The notes below the pieces were generated by a model. The model searched no databases, was not told where the DNA came from, and saw nothing but the letters and a program-made list of their open reading frames with translations. 15,747 bases of DNA from Akkermansia sp. GTDB lineage: Bacteria; Verrucomicrobiota; Verrucomicrobiia; Verrucomicrobiales; Akkermansiaceae. Shown in pieces: positions 1-6,234 of this stretch. The translations under genes were made by a program, and so were the position numbers. The number at the start of each line of letters is the position of its first letter. Positions within the stretch are counted from its first letter, which is position 1. The DNA is taken from NCBI GenBank assembly GCA_017555465.1, contig JAFZGH010000276.1, positions 1-15,747 of the forward strand, given 5' to 3'.

Positions 1-51
1 AGGTGCGGAGGCGCAAAGCCGCCGCGCGGAGCGCCGATGGGGGTAAAGGCA

Positions 52-1287
52 TTAAAACTCCTTGATGTAGGCTTTTTGTTTACGCCTGGCATGAATGATT
101 CTCTGCCTGCAGCCTTTTGCTAATTGAGGCGTAAAGGTTTCAGCCTCCTCATCTATGACGCCTAGCAGGTGTTCGCAAAACCATGCTTCATACCATCTCT
201 TGCCTACACTTTTAAGTCCTATTCTTTCTCCTCTCAGTGCCTCCGAGAGGAAGTAATCCATGCTGTGCCATTTCAGGTCGCCATGCTTGTCTATCTTTCT
301 TGTTGGCATATTACCATAGTCATAGTCCACAAGGCTGCTTGTATAAACCCGGGGACTTTTTCGGTAATGTAGGGCTGGAGTGTCCCCGTTCAAAGCCTGA
401 TGCGGTCGTATGGTATTAAACTCATGCACCCATTCATCCATCTCTGTTTGAGTATCTGCCCTTTCTGCCTGCAATTCGCTTTTCATATCCTTGTGCATCC
501 GCTCATGGGCTCCATTATCCTGGGGACACCCTACACGTCCGCGATTAGGTTCTATGCCCAACCTGATCCACCATGCGGACAGCTTGCTTAACCCAAGCAA
601 TGCCTGAGTACATGCAAAAGGCGAGCCATTATCACTTCGTATTGATTTTGGTAATCCGTAACGCTCGAATACCTTTATCATGGCTTGCCGTACGCTCTCT
701 TCCTTTGAGTCAGGAAGGAGTGTTACCCCTAGGATGAAACGACTCTTTGCGTCCCGTATTGTCAATGGGTAACACTTTCTTTCCCCATCCTTTGACCTCC
801 ACCAGCCCTTAAAATCGATTGTCCACTCATCATTAACCTGCAGGTCAGGCCCCCCTTCTTGAACGAGACGCAAATTATCAAGTCTGGGTATGCGCTTGCG
901 ACGCAGGTTGATAAGGCCCGCCTGCTTTAATACTCGATGAATGGTCGTGCGTCCGGGCAGCGGAGAAAAGTGTTCTCTTTTCAAAATGGCACGTATCTTA
1001 TCTGCTCCCCAATGTTTGTGTGCGACACGGATGCTGACTATGCGTAACAGCACCTTCTCAGATAGCTTAGTTGGTTGATTCACAGGCCTCCGGCTTTGAT
1101 CTGCCAACCCTGAATCTCCATCTTTTTCATATCTTCTGAGCCATTTGTATCCTGTTTTTCGACTGATGTTGTATGACCTGCACGCTTCAGCCATGGACAT
1201 CTCCGGCTGACTTACAAGCTTTATGAATTCGCTTCTCATTTGATTACTGCTTTTGGTATTCCATGGCATAATGAGATTATGCCACAT
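52..1287 (-). CDS. IS481-family transposase
   Basis: This 411-residue DDE transposase catalyses cut and joining of its own IS. An N-terminal helix-turn-helix (about residues 30-52, AEACRSYNISRKTGYKWL) is followed by a second winged-helix region (about 75-125) and an RNase-H-fold integrase core. Catalytic residues are visible: D158 in WTIDFKG, D219 in RSDNGSPF and E262 in NGAHERMH. The extra spacing between the second D and the E, with GLSKLSAWWIRLGI, fits the long IS481 subgroup known to me. The start could be residue 1 or the ATG at residue 7 (base 1269); a perfect inverted repeat covers the second ATG. The frame is intact, so the element may be active. It is the only transposase in the window. 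Confidence 0.9.
   Translation of the reverse strand: MWHNLIMPWNTKSSNQMRSEFIKLVSQPEMSMAEACRSYNISRKTGYKWLRRYEKDGDSGLADQSRRPVNQPTKLSEKVLLRIVSIRVAHKHWGADKIRAILKREHFSPLPGRTTIHRVLKQAGLINLRRKRIPRLDNLRLVQEGGPDLQVNDEWTIDFKGWWRSKDGERKCYPLTIRDAKSRFILGVTLLPDSKEESVRQAMIKVFERYGLPKSIRSDNGSPFACTQALLGLSKLSAWWIRLGIEPNRGRVGCPQDNGAHERMHKDMKSELQAERADTQTEMDEWVHEFNTIRPHQALNGDTPALHYRKSPRVYTSSLVDYDYGNMPTRKIDKHGDLKWHSMDYFLSEALRGERIGLKSVGKRWYEAWFCEHLLGVIDEEAETFTPQLAKGCRQRIIHARRKQKAYIKEF
1264..1284. repeat. Perfect inverted repeat at the transposase start
   Basis: Nine-base arms, TGGCATAAT and ATTATGCCA, flank a GAG spacer. In the transposase mRNA this would fold into a hairpin directly after the first ATG (1287-1285), with the second in-frame ATG (1269-1267) inside an arm. 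It could limit translation from readthrough transcripts or act as an operator. Pairing is seen; function is inference. Confidence 0.7.
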
Positions 1288-1299
1288 GTCTATCCAAAA

Positions 1300-1366
1300 G
1301 TGTAACCTATGTCCTGGAACTTGTGTTACCTATGTGGTGGTACTTTTCTGTAACCCCTGTCCTGGT
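1300..1366. repeat. Three imperfect direct repeats at the IS right end
   Basis: Copy 1 (1300-1320) is GTGTAACCTATGTCCTGGAA plus C. Copy 2 (1323-1343) differs from it at four positions, with GTGTTACC and TGGTGGTAC. Copy 3 (1349-1366) is TGTAACCCCTGTCCTGGT. The spacing is about two helical turns, so a transposase could contact all three on one DNA face. They lie between the transposase start and the flanking gene. Confidence 0.65.
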
Positions 1367-1917
1367 CGCGCGCCAATCTTGGCCAGATTGGTGATAAGCG
1401 CATCGATTTGTTCCGCATGGGCGCGTGTGCAGGTGGCGGACAGCTCGGCTTGCGGCTGGAGCAGGTAATCCATGAGGGCGTTCATCGCTGCATCAAGGAG
1501 ATGCTCCCAGTACCCCTGCGGGAGTTGTTCATAGTAATTCGGCAGGGGGAGTTTGGCTTGTTCGTTGTAGCAATTCTTCACGCTGAGCTGCCATGCCAGC
1601 TCGCGCTCCACCCCCTTGTTCACCAAATCGTCAGCAGTGGCGGTCATGGCTTCGAAATACGGCGATGCGATGTCCAAGGCGCACAGGAATGAAAACCCCG
1701 CCTGTGCCTCGGTGCTGAAGGCGCAGCCCGCTGAATCGATGCGGAAGAACAACCGTACCTCTGCCGAGGCAAGATAGGGCGTGCGCTCCGCCAGTGCAAA
1801 CAAGGCATCGCTCACCGTCCGATTGAAAACCTGCTCCACATCATACTCAAAGCGGATAAAACCAAACGGATCATCGAACCAAATATTGTCCTGAAAAGAA
1901 AGGGTGTGTTGGGGCAT
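1330..1917 (-). CDS. Unknown protein, 3' end probably replaced by IS sequence
   Basis: I do not recognise this 195-residue protein. It begins at an ATG at 1917-1915 (MPQHTLSFQDN) and is acidic and rich in aromatic residues, with no signal peptide or membrane helix and no motif I can name. The last residues (about PGQGLQKSTTT) are encoded by the terminal repeat of the neighbouring IS, so the natural C-terminus was probably lost or altered when the IS inserted. Base composition is closer to the GC-rich backbone than to the AT-rich genes on its right. It is divergent from the XRE regulator gene and shares its intergenic region, which might place it under the same control. It could be an ordinary chromosomal gene at the edge of the accessory cassette. 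Confidence 0.5.
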   Translation of the reverse strand: MPQHTLSFQDNIWFDDPFGFIRFEYDVEQVFNRTVSDALFALAERTPYLASAEVRLFFRIDSAGCAFSTEAQAGFSFLCALDIASPYFEAMTATADDLVNKGVERELAWQLSVKNCYNEQAKLPLPNYYEQLPQGYWEHLLDAAMNALMDYLLQPQAELSATCTRAHAEQIDALITNLAKIGARPGQGLQKSTTT

Positions 1918-1965
1918 GCCGAGAGTTTAGCCTGGGTCGGACGGATATGCAAGGTTTAATTGTTT

Positions 1966-1971
1966 ATTATA
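1966..1971 (-). promoter_or_regulatory. Possible -10 box of the leftward unknown gene
   Basis: On the minus strand these bases read TATAAT, about 50 bases before the ATG of the unknown leftward gene. No good -35 hexamer is seen 16-18 bases further upstream, so support is weak. Confidence 0.3.
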
Positions 1972-1979
1972 GTCTACAG

Positions 1980-2002
1980 TTGGCGAAATTTTCTGGAGCC
2001 AA
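1980..2002. promoter_or_regulatory. Candidate operator, TTGGC-N13-GCCAA
   Basis: The inverted repeat TTGGC (1980-1984) and GCCAA (1998-2002) lies between the divergent unknown gene and the XRE regulator, just upstream of the TATAAT box at 2017. AAATTT also occurs twice here (1986 and 2001). The position is right for autoregulation by the adjacent HTH protein. The repeat is seen; binding is inferred. Confidence 0.4.
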
Positions 2003-2016
2003 ATTTCCCACTTCTA

Positions 2017-2022
2017 TATAAT
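2017..2022 (+). promoter_or_regulatory. -10 box of the regulator gene, near-leaderless start
   Basis: A perfect TATAAT sits 7 to 10 bases before two adjacent ATG codons (2029 and 2032), so the transcript would start at or next to the start codon. No strong -35 is present at 17 bases upstream, which suggests activator help. Leaderless mRNA and activator dependence are known for several restriction-modification controller (C) genes. Confidence 0.5.
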
Positions 2023-2031
2023 GAACAAATG

Positions 2032-2262
2032 ATGTTGGATGACGATGTCTTGAAAAGGATTGGTAGTGCAATCAAGGCATTACGAATGGAAAAAGGCCTT
2101 TCTCAGCAAGCGCTGAGTGAGTCGTGCCAGGTCGATAGAGGATTTATCTCTTCGGTGGAGCGAGGAGTTCGCAATATTTCGGTGGTTACTCTGTGCATGA
2201 TTGTGAATCAGCTTGGAATGGATTTTGTTTCCTTCGCTAAGTGGATGGACTCCTCCAAGTAA
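2032..2262 (+). CDS. XRE/controller-like HTH transcription regulator
   Basis: This small DNA-binding protein of about 76 residues (MLDDDVLKRIG...) is almost entirely one Cro/C1-type helix-turn-helix: IGSAIKALRMEKGLSQQALS, then the recognition helix around DRGFISSVERGVRNISVVTL and a final helix. The FISSVERGxRN motif and the length resemble controller (C) proteins of restriction-modification systems. An upstream in-frame TTG at 1960 would add a tail that overlaps the promoter, so ATG 2032 (or 2029) is preferred. It ends 18 bases before the nuclease-helicase gene, which points to a shared transcript. Its probable role is autoregulation and delayed or dosed expression of that cassette; this is inferred from position and family. 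Confidence 0.8.
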   Translation: MLDDDVLKRIGSAIKALRMEKGLSQQALSESCQVDRGFISSVERGVRNISVVTLCMIVNQLGMDFVSFAKWMDSSK

Positions 2263-2280
2263 TAGATTTTGCGGTAGCTT

Positions 2281-4254
2281 ATGATTACTCGCGCCTTTTT
2301 CGATTCTCCGATAGACGCATTTTTGCGGATGCCTACGGATGCGATTCTCGGACAAATTGTAGACCGTGATTACCATTACGACCAGAATATCAACCAACGC
2401 AATACTTGGAAAACCGAGATTGAGATATTAAAAAGGCAGCTTGCTGGCGTAGAAGAAGGGCGCATACTCTTCGAGTACTCCGTTCCTCGTATGGGGAAGC
2501 GGGTGGATGTTGTTATCTTATTCCGAAATATCGTTTATCTGCTCGAGTTCAAATGCCGAGATGATGAATACAAAAGGTCGGCATATAATCAGGTATATGA
2601 TTATGTTTTAGACTTGAAGAGCTTTCATATGGAGAGCCATGATAAGCTGTTGGCTTGTATTATGGTTTCTGATGAGGCTGAGACGCAGGAGTTATGCATT
2701 GTTGAGCATGAGAGAATCATTGAGCCGATTAAGTGCAATGCAGAGAATATACGTGCGGCAGTTGATGCAGTGGCGGCACGGTATGAAGAGCCTGAACTCG
2801 ATTATCTGGCATGGGTGAATTCCGTGTATAAGCCGACACCTTCTATTGTGGAGGCGGCGCAGGCTTTGTACCATGGCCACAATGTTGAGGAAATTTCTCG
2901 CAATGATGCAGAGTCAACGAACTTGGGGGTGACAACTGTTGCTATCGAAAAGATTATCGAGGACAGCAAAAAGAACGGCCGCAAGTCTATATGCTTTGTC
3001 ACAGGTGTTCCCGGTGCTGGTAAGACATTAGTGGGGCTGAACTTGGCAATCAATTATTCAAATGCGGAAGAAGGCGAGCACGCCGTATTTCTTTCAGGCA
3101 ATCAGCCATTGGTAACGGTTTTGCAACACGCGTTGGCTAGAGATAAGGTATCGAGAGCAAAGGAGATGGGCGAGAAGTTTACTAAAACACAAGCTTTACG
3201 TGAAACCGGTGCATTTATCCAGATTATTCATGCCTACCGAGATGATTGCCTCGTGAGTGCTAAGCCGCCCGCTGAGCGCGTGGCCATTTTCGATGAGGCG
3301 CAGAGAGCGTGGACGAAGGATTGCATTCAGGACTTTATGAAAAGGAAGAAGGGTGTAGCTGATTTCGATTATAGCGAGCCTGAATTCTTGATTAGCACCA
3401 TGGATCGCCACCATGATTGGGCTGTGATTGTTTGTTTAATTGGCGGTGGTCAGGAAATCAATCGTGGAGAAGCGGGCTTACCCGAGTGGTTTGATTCGCT
3501 TCGCCGTTCATTCGCGGATTGGGATGTGTATGTGGCACCGCAATTACATGATGATGAGTATCGCTATGGGCGAGACTGGAATGAAATGGTTCAGGGGCTG
3601 CGGGTGCGTGAGCTTTCGGAACTGCATCTCTCGGTCTCGATGCGTTCCTATCGAACTCCCGCCGTGGCCGGATTTGTGAAGGCTTTTCTCGACCGTGATA
3701 TGGTAACGGCGAAGACTTTATACGATAGCATTAAGGAAAAATATCCCATTGCTGTAACGCGTGATTTGAATGCAGCGAAATCCTGGATACGATCGCGCTG
3801 CAAAGGGACCCGCCGATACGGTGTGTTGGCGAGCAGTGGTGCTTTGCGTTTGAAGCCGGAGGGGATATTTGTTAAGAGCGACAAGCAAGTTGAGAATTGG
3901 TTCTTGAACGATGCGGATGATGTCCGGTCGAGCTATGCTTGTGAAGATGTCGCTACGGAGTTCGAGGTGCAAGGCCTAGAGTTGGATTATACCATCGTGG
4001 CATGGGATGCCGACTTGCGCCTTGTGGGTAATCAGTGGTCTTATAATGCCTTCAAAGGCGATAAGTGGCAGCGTGTGAATGATGGACAGAAACGCCGCTA
4101 CCTCAAAAATGCCTACCGCGTTCTCTTAACCCGAGCCCGTGAGGGCATGATTATCTTCGTCCCCAAAGGATGCGAAGATGATATTACCCGCCCGCCAAGT
4201 TTCTACAACGAACTAGCCGAATCACTCTGCTCCCTTGGCGTGGAGATGGTTTAA
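2281..4254 (+). CDS. PD-(D/E)XK nuclease fused to Schlafen group 3-like (DUF2075) helicase
   Basis: This 657-residue protein has two parts. Residues about 45-115 look like a PD-(D/E)XK nuclease: RVDVVILF gives D76, LLEFK gives E89 and K91, and QVYDY (Q104-Y108) matches the QxxxY motif. Residues about 230-630 are a superfamily 1 DUF2075 helicase: Walker A GVPGAGKT (242-249), Walker B IFDEAQRAW (336-344), GGGQE (388-392), EFEVQGLELD (560-569) and the arginine-finger motif YRVLLTRAREG (612-622). All key residues are present, so ATPase and nuclease activity are expected on nucleic acid. No membrane segment is seen. It follows the XRE gene by 18 bases and precedes the HEPN gene by 68. Proteins of this class often lie in defence islands; the substrate here is unknown. 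Confidence 0.88.
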   Translation: MITRAFFDSPIDAFLRMPTDAILGQIVDRDYHYDQNINQRNTWKTEIEILKRQLAGVEEGRILFEYSVPRMGKRVDVVILFRNIVYLLEFKCRDDEYKRSAYNQVYDYVLDLKSFHMESHDKLLACIMVSDEAETQELCIVEHERIIEPIKCNAENIRAAVDAVAARYEEPELDYLAWVNSVYKPTPSIVEAAQALYHGHNVEEISRNDAESTNLGVTTVAIEKIIEDSKKNGRKSICFVTGVPGAGKTLVGLNLAINYSNAEEGEHAVFLSGNQPLVTVLQHALARDKVSRAKEMGEKFTKTQALRETGAFIQIIHAYRDDCLVSAKPPAERVAIFDEAQRAWTKDCIQDFMKRKKGVADFDYSEPEFLISTMDRHHDWAVIVCLIGGGQEINRGEAGLPEWFDSLRRSFADWDVYVAPQLHDDEYRYGRDWNEMVQGLRVRELSELHLSVSMRSYRTPAVAGFVKAFLDRDMVTAKTLYDSIKEKYPIAVTRDLNAAKSWIRSRCKGTRRYGVLASSGALRLKPEGIFVKSDKQVENWFLNDADDVRSSYACEDVATEFEVQGLELDYTIVAWDADLRLVGNQWSYNAFKGDKWQRVNDGQKRRYLKNAYRVLLTRAREGMIIFVPKGCEDDITRPPSFYNELAESLCSLGVEMV

Positions 4255-4322
4255 GGAGTATGCATTTGTCGTCAATTTTGTAAGGTGTAAGTAGATAAAA
4301 ACGGGTCGCGTTATTATTGTGT

Positions 4323-5984
4323 ATGAGCGCCAAGGGGGGCGATACTTTGATTGAGTTGTATATTATGGATGAGATAGAGTCTAAGTATAGGCAGGTGAGA
4401 AATATTCGTTTTCTAACGAATGATTTTGGTAAAGGTGAATTTGTTTTGGTTGCAGGTCGACAGGAACGTGGCGAAAATAGCAATTGGTTTTATTCTGCTT
4501 TAATCCCGTTGGATGATGTTGATGAGCATCAAACTGATATGTCCTGGCTCAATTGGGAGGGGGATAGACCTGCCCTTTTAGAACACGGATACGGGGAGCA
4601 TAAAAGATACACGTATGAAAGATTTGGCTACCATTTGGATGATTATGAATGTTTCGCATATAAGCGAATGTTCATCAGAGATGCGGATGTATACTATGAG
4701 TTAAATCAGGAGTTTGTTTTGTTTTTTAACTTGTATTATGATGAGTTGAAAAAGCAATATGTCAGGAAATTAAATAGCGGGGAAGATGAAGTAGTCGCTA
4801 TATTCGATGACAATGACAGGAGATTAGGAGTAAAGATAAAATTAAGTTATTTGGTTAGATATGCAGCTGCTAAACAGATGGCGGTGATGCTGGTTTCTAA
4901 CATGAGATGTGTTCAACCATATAGAAAGGAGGTGGAAGATCTTGAAGAGATAAAGTCATTTGAGATAGTCGACGATAGTTTGCGTTATTTACATTTGGCT
5001 AGGGTGAATAAAAGTTATGGCTATGTTTACAGTGAAATTAGGGCGAAAAAGATTATCATGCCGCCTCCTATCGAACAGGCAATACTTGATTTTTCAGAGA
5101 AGAATTATGGTGAGTTTATCGTGAATGTGGATGGTATGGGGAATCCTGTATATCATACATGCAACCCCAAAAAACTGAAAGGTGTGGCAGAGAAAGCAAA
5201 GTCCGTTATGCCGGATTACGAGACCGTGGTTTACTTTAAAAAGGATGTTTTAGATAAATACTACAGAAAGCCGGATATATTCGTGATCCACCGTGGCGGC
5301 TTGTCGTGCGGTGATTTGTGGGGCTTGAAGATCTGGCCTTACGGTAAGCAGCATTATGCTGCTTACCTGGAAGAAATAGGAAAATATCTGCCTCAAGCAG
5401 AACATTCGCATTGGATGCGACATAATGTGTTGCGCCCATCGGATGAACTTGGCGCGCATGGAGATGAAACGTTGGCCTTCGATTTTATTGAATATTATAG
5501 GGAAGTGAAGAGCACATGGATGAAGCATTGTGGTTGGAGCCCTTTCTGTGACCTTGTCAGGCAGGATGAGACAAAAATTAATACCATACGAATCCCGATG
5601 CCTGATGATGAGGTTTCCTTTAATGAAGTCCTATTAACTATTACTTTGCTGCTGGTAGATTACTTGAATGAAAATGAAATTAAGAAACATATTATGAGGT
5701 ATCCCGAGCATGAGGAAATTAGAGGCATAAACAAATTAAAACTTCTTATGGAGGAAAAATGCCCGGGAGAGTTTGGTGAACATATAAAGTTTTTGCATTC
5801 CTTGTATAAGTTGCGTTCGAAATATACTGCCCACAGAAAGTCTAGCAATATTTCGAACGAGGAACGGGATTTTGGTGTGGGGGCAGGTGGTTATGAGAAC
5901 GCGACAATTTGTATATTGAAGAATGCAGTCTATTTTCTGCTATCCTTGTTAACTGCAAGGTATAGATTTGCTTCTGTCAGATAA
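4323..5984 (+). CDS. Large unknown protein with C-terminal HEPN-like RNase motif
   Basis: This protein has about 553 residues. I do not recognise the N-terminal 400, which appear soluble, rich in charged and aromatic residues and without a signal peptide. Residues about 430-550 are helical. In the segment LHSLYKLRSKYTAHRKSS, R498 and H504 form the R-x5-H motif of HEPN ribonucleases, in an Apea-like sequence context. HEPN proteins in defence loci typically cut RNA after infection sensing, so the N-terminal part may be the sensor; this is inference. The start is uncertain: TTG 4317, ATG 4323 and ATG 4365 are in frame and none has a clear ribosome binding site. The gene is visibly AT-rich against ppdK, a sign of transfer. 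It is the last gene of the candidate cassette. Confidence 0.6.
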   Translation: MSAKGGDTLIELYIMDEIESKYRQVRNIRFLTNDFGKGEFVLVAGRQERGENSNWFYSALIPLDDVDEHQTDMSWLNWEGDRPALLEHGYGEHKRYTYERFGYHLDDYECFAYKRMFIRDADVYYELNQEFVLFFNLYYDELKKQYVRKLNSGEDEVVAIFDDNDRRLGVKIKLSYLVRYAAAKQMAVMLVSNMRCVQPYRKEVEDLEEIKSFEIVDDSLRYLHLARVNKSYGYVYSEIRAKKIIMPPPIEQAILDFSEKNYGEFIVNVDGMGNPVYHTCNPKKLKGVAEKAKSVMPDYETVVYFKKDVLDKYYRKPDIFVIHRGGLSCGDLWGLKIWPYGKQHYAAYLEEIGKYLPQAEHSHWMRHNVLRPSDELGAHGDETLAFDFIEYYREVKSTWMKHCGWSPFCDLVRQDETKINTIRIPMPDDEVSFNEVLLTITLLLVDYLNENEIKKHIMRYPEHEEIRGINKLKLLMEEKCPGEFGEHIKFLHSLYKLRSKYTAHRKSSNISNEERDFGVGAGGYENATICILKNAVYFLLSLLTARYRFASVR

Positions 5985-5987
5985 TGT

Positions 5988-6016
5988 GCAACGGAAATAT
6001 CTCGTTTTTTTGTTGC
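5988..6016. other. Hairpin just after the HEPN gene, no U-tract
   Basis: GCAACGGAAA can pair with TTTTTTGTTGC (two G-U pairs) around a nine-base loop, four bases after the stop codon. The run of T lies inside the stem rather than after it, so this is a poor intrinsic terminator. It may be a 3'-end stabilising structure. Confidence 0.25.
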
Positions 6017-6077
6017 GTCTATATATATCTTATATGCGAGTAGTTATCGGATGCAAGGCCAATAAATAGGGAGAGCG

Positions 6078-6137
6078 ATGTCTGATGAGTCATTCTTTCA
6101 TGGGGGTGTATACCTCTTTCGCGGGATCGTCCCATAA
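6078..6137 (+). CDS. Possible 19-residue small ORF with a Shine-Dalgarno motif
   Basis: ATG at 6078 is preceded by GGGAGAGCG, one of the better Shine-Dalgarno matches in the window. The frame reads MSDESFFHGGVYLFRGIVP and then TAA. It sits in the 250-base gap between the HEPN gene and the ppdK terminator. It could be a microprotein, the remnant 5' end of a gene lost when the cassette arrived, or chance. No family is recognised. Confidence 0.2.
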   Translation: MSDESFFHGGVYLFRGIVP

Positions 6138-6150
6138 TTCAGAATACAAA

Positions 6151-6181
6151 AATCCCCCGGTGCCGACCGGCACCGGGGATT
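6151..6181 (-). terminator. Intrinsic terminator of ppdK
   Basis: A ten-base GC-rich stem, CCCCGGTGCC (6155-6164) with GGCACCGGGG (6169-6178), has a GACC loop and continues as an A-T extension past a bulge. Read on the minus strand it is followed by ATTTTTG, the U-tract. It lies about 55 bases after the ppdK stop and correctly oriented for it. It also marks the boundary with the AT-rich cassette. Confidence 0.85.
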
Positions 6182-6234
6182 GGCATAAGTTCCAAACTTA
6201 TTTTGGGCAAGTTTGCTCTGGATAGCGCGGTCCT

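Larger units (their letters stand above)
1..1366 (-). mobile_element. IS481-family insertion sequence (left boundary unresolved)
   Basis: The element carries a single leftward DDE transposase gene. At its right end, three imperfect copies of a TGTWACC-NNTGT-type block begin at 1301, 1324 and 1349, a spacing of 23 to 25 bases, as expected for transposase-binding terminal repeats. The outermost copy is followed by GTCCTGGT ending near 1366. Only 51 bases remain left of the transposase stop. A weak match to the inverted right end (GGGGTAAAGG at 40-49 against GGGGTTACAG read inward from the right) could be the left repeat, but it is short and unproven. No target duplication can be defined. The family call is firm; the exact ends are not. 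Confidence 0.75.

Noticed and set aside
1300..1366. CRISPR array
   Set aside because: Only three imperfect repeats with almost no spacer; they fit IS terminal binding sites and no cas gene is present.
4253..4283. Seven-codon leader peptide after the helicase gene (AAGGAG then ATG)
   Set aside because: The gap between AAGGAG and ATG is one base, too short for normal initiation, and the peptide shows no attenuator pattern.
2281..5984. Classical restriction-modification system
   Set aside because: The regulator looks C-like and a nuclease is present, but no methyltransferase motif (such as DPPY or a PC motif with its partner FxGxG) is visible in either large protein.
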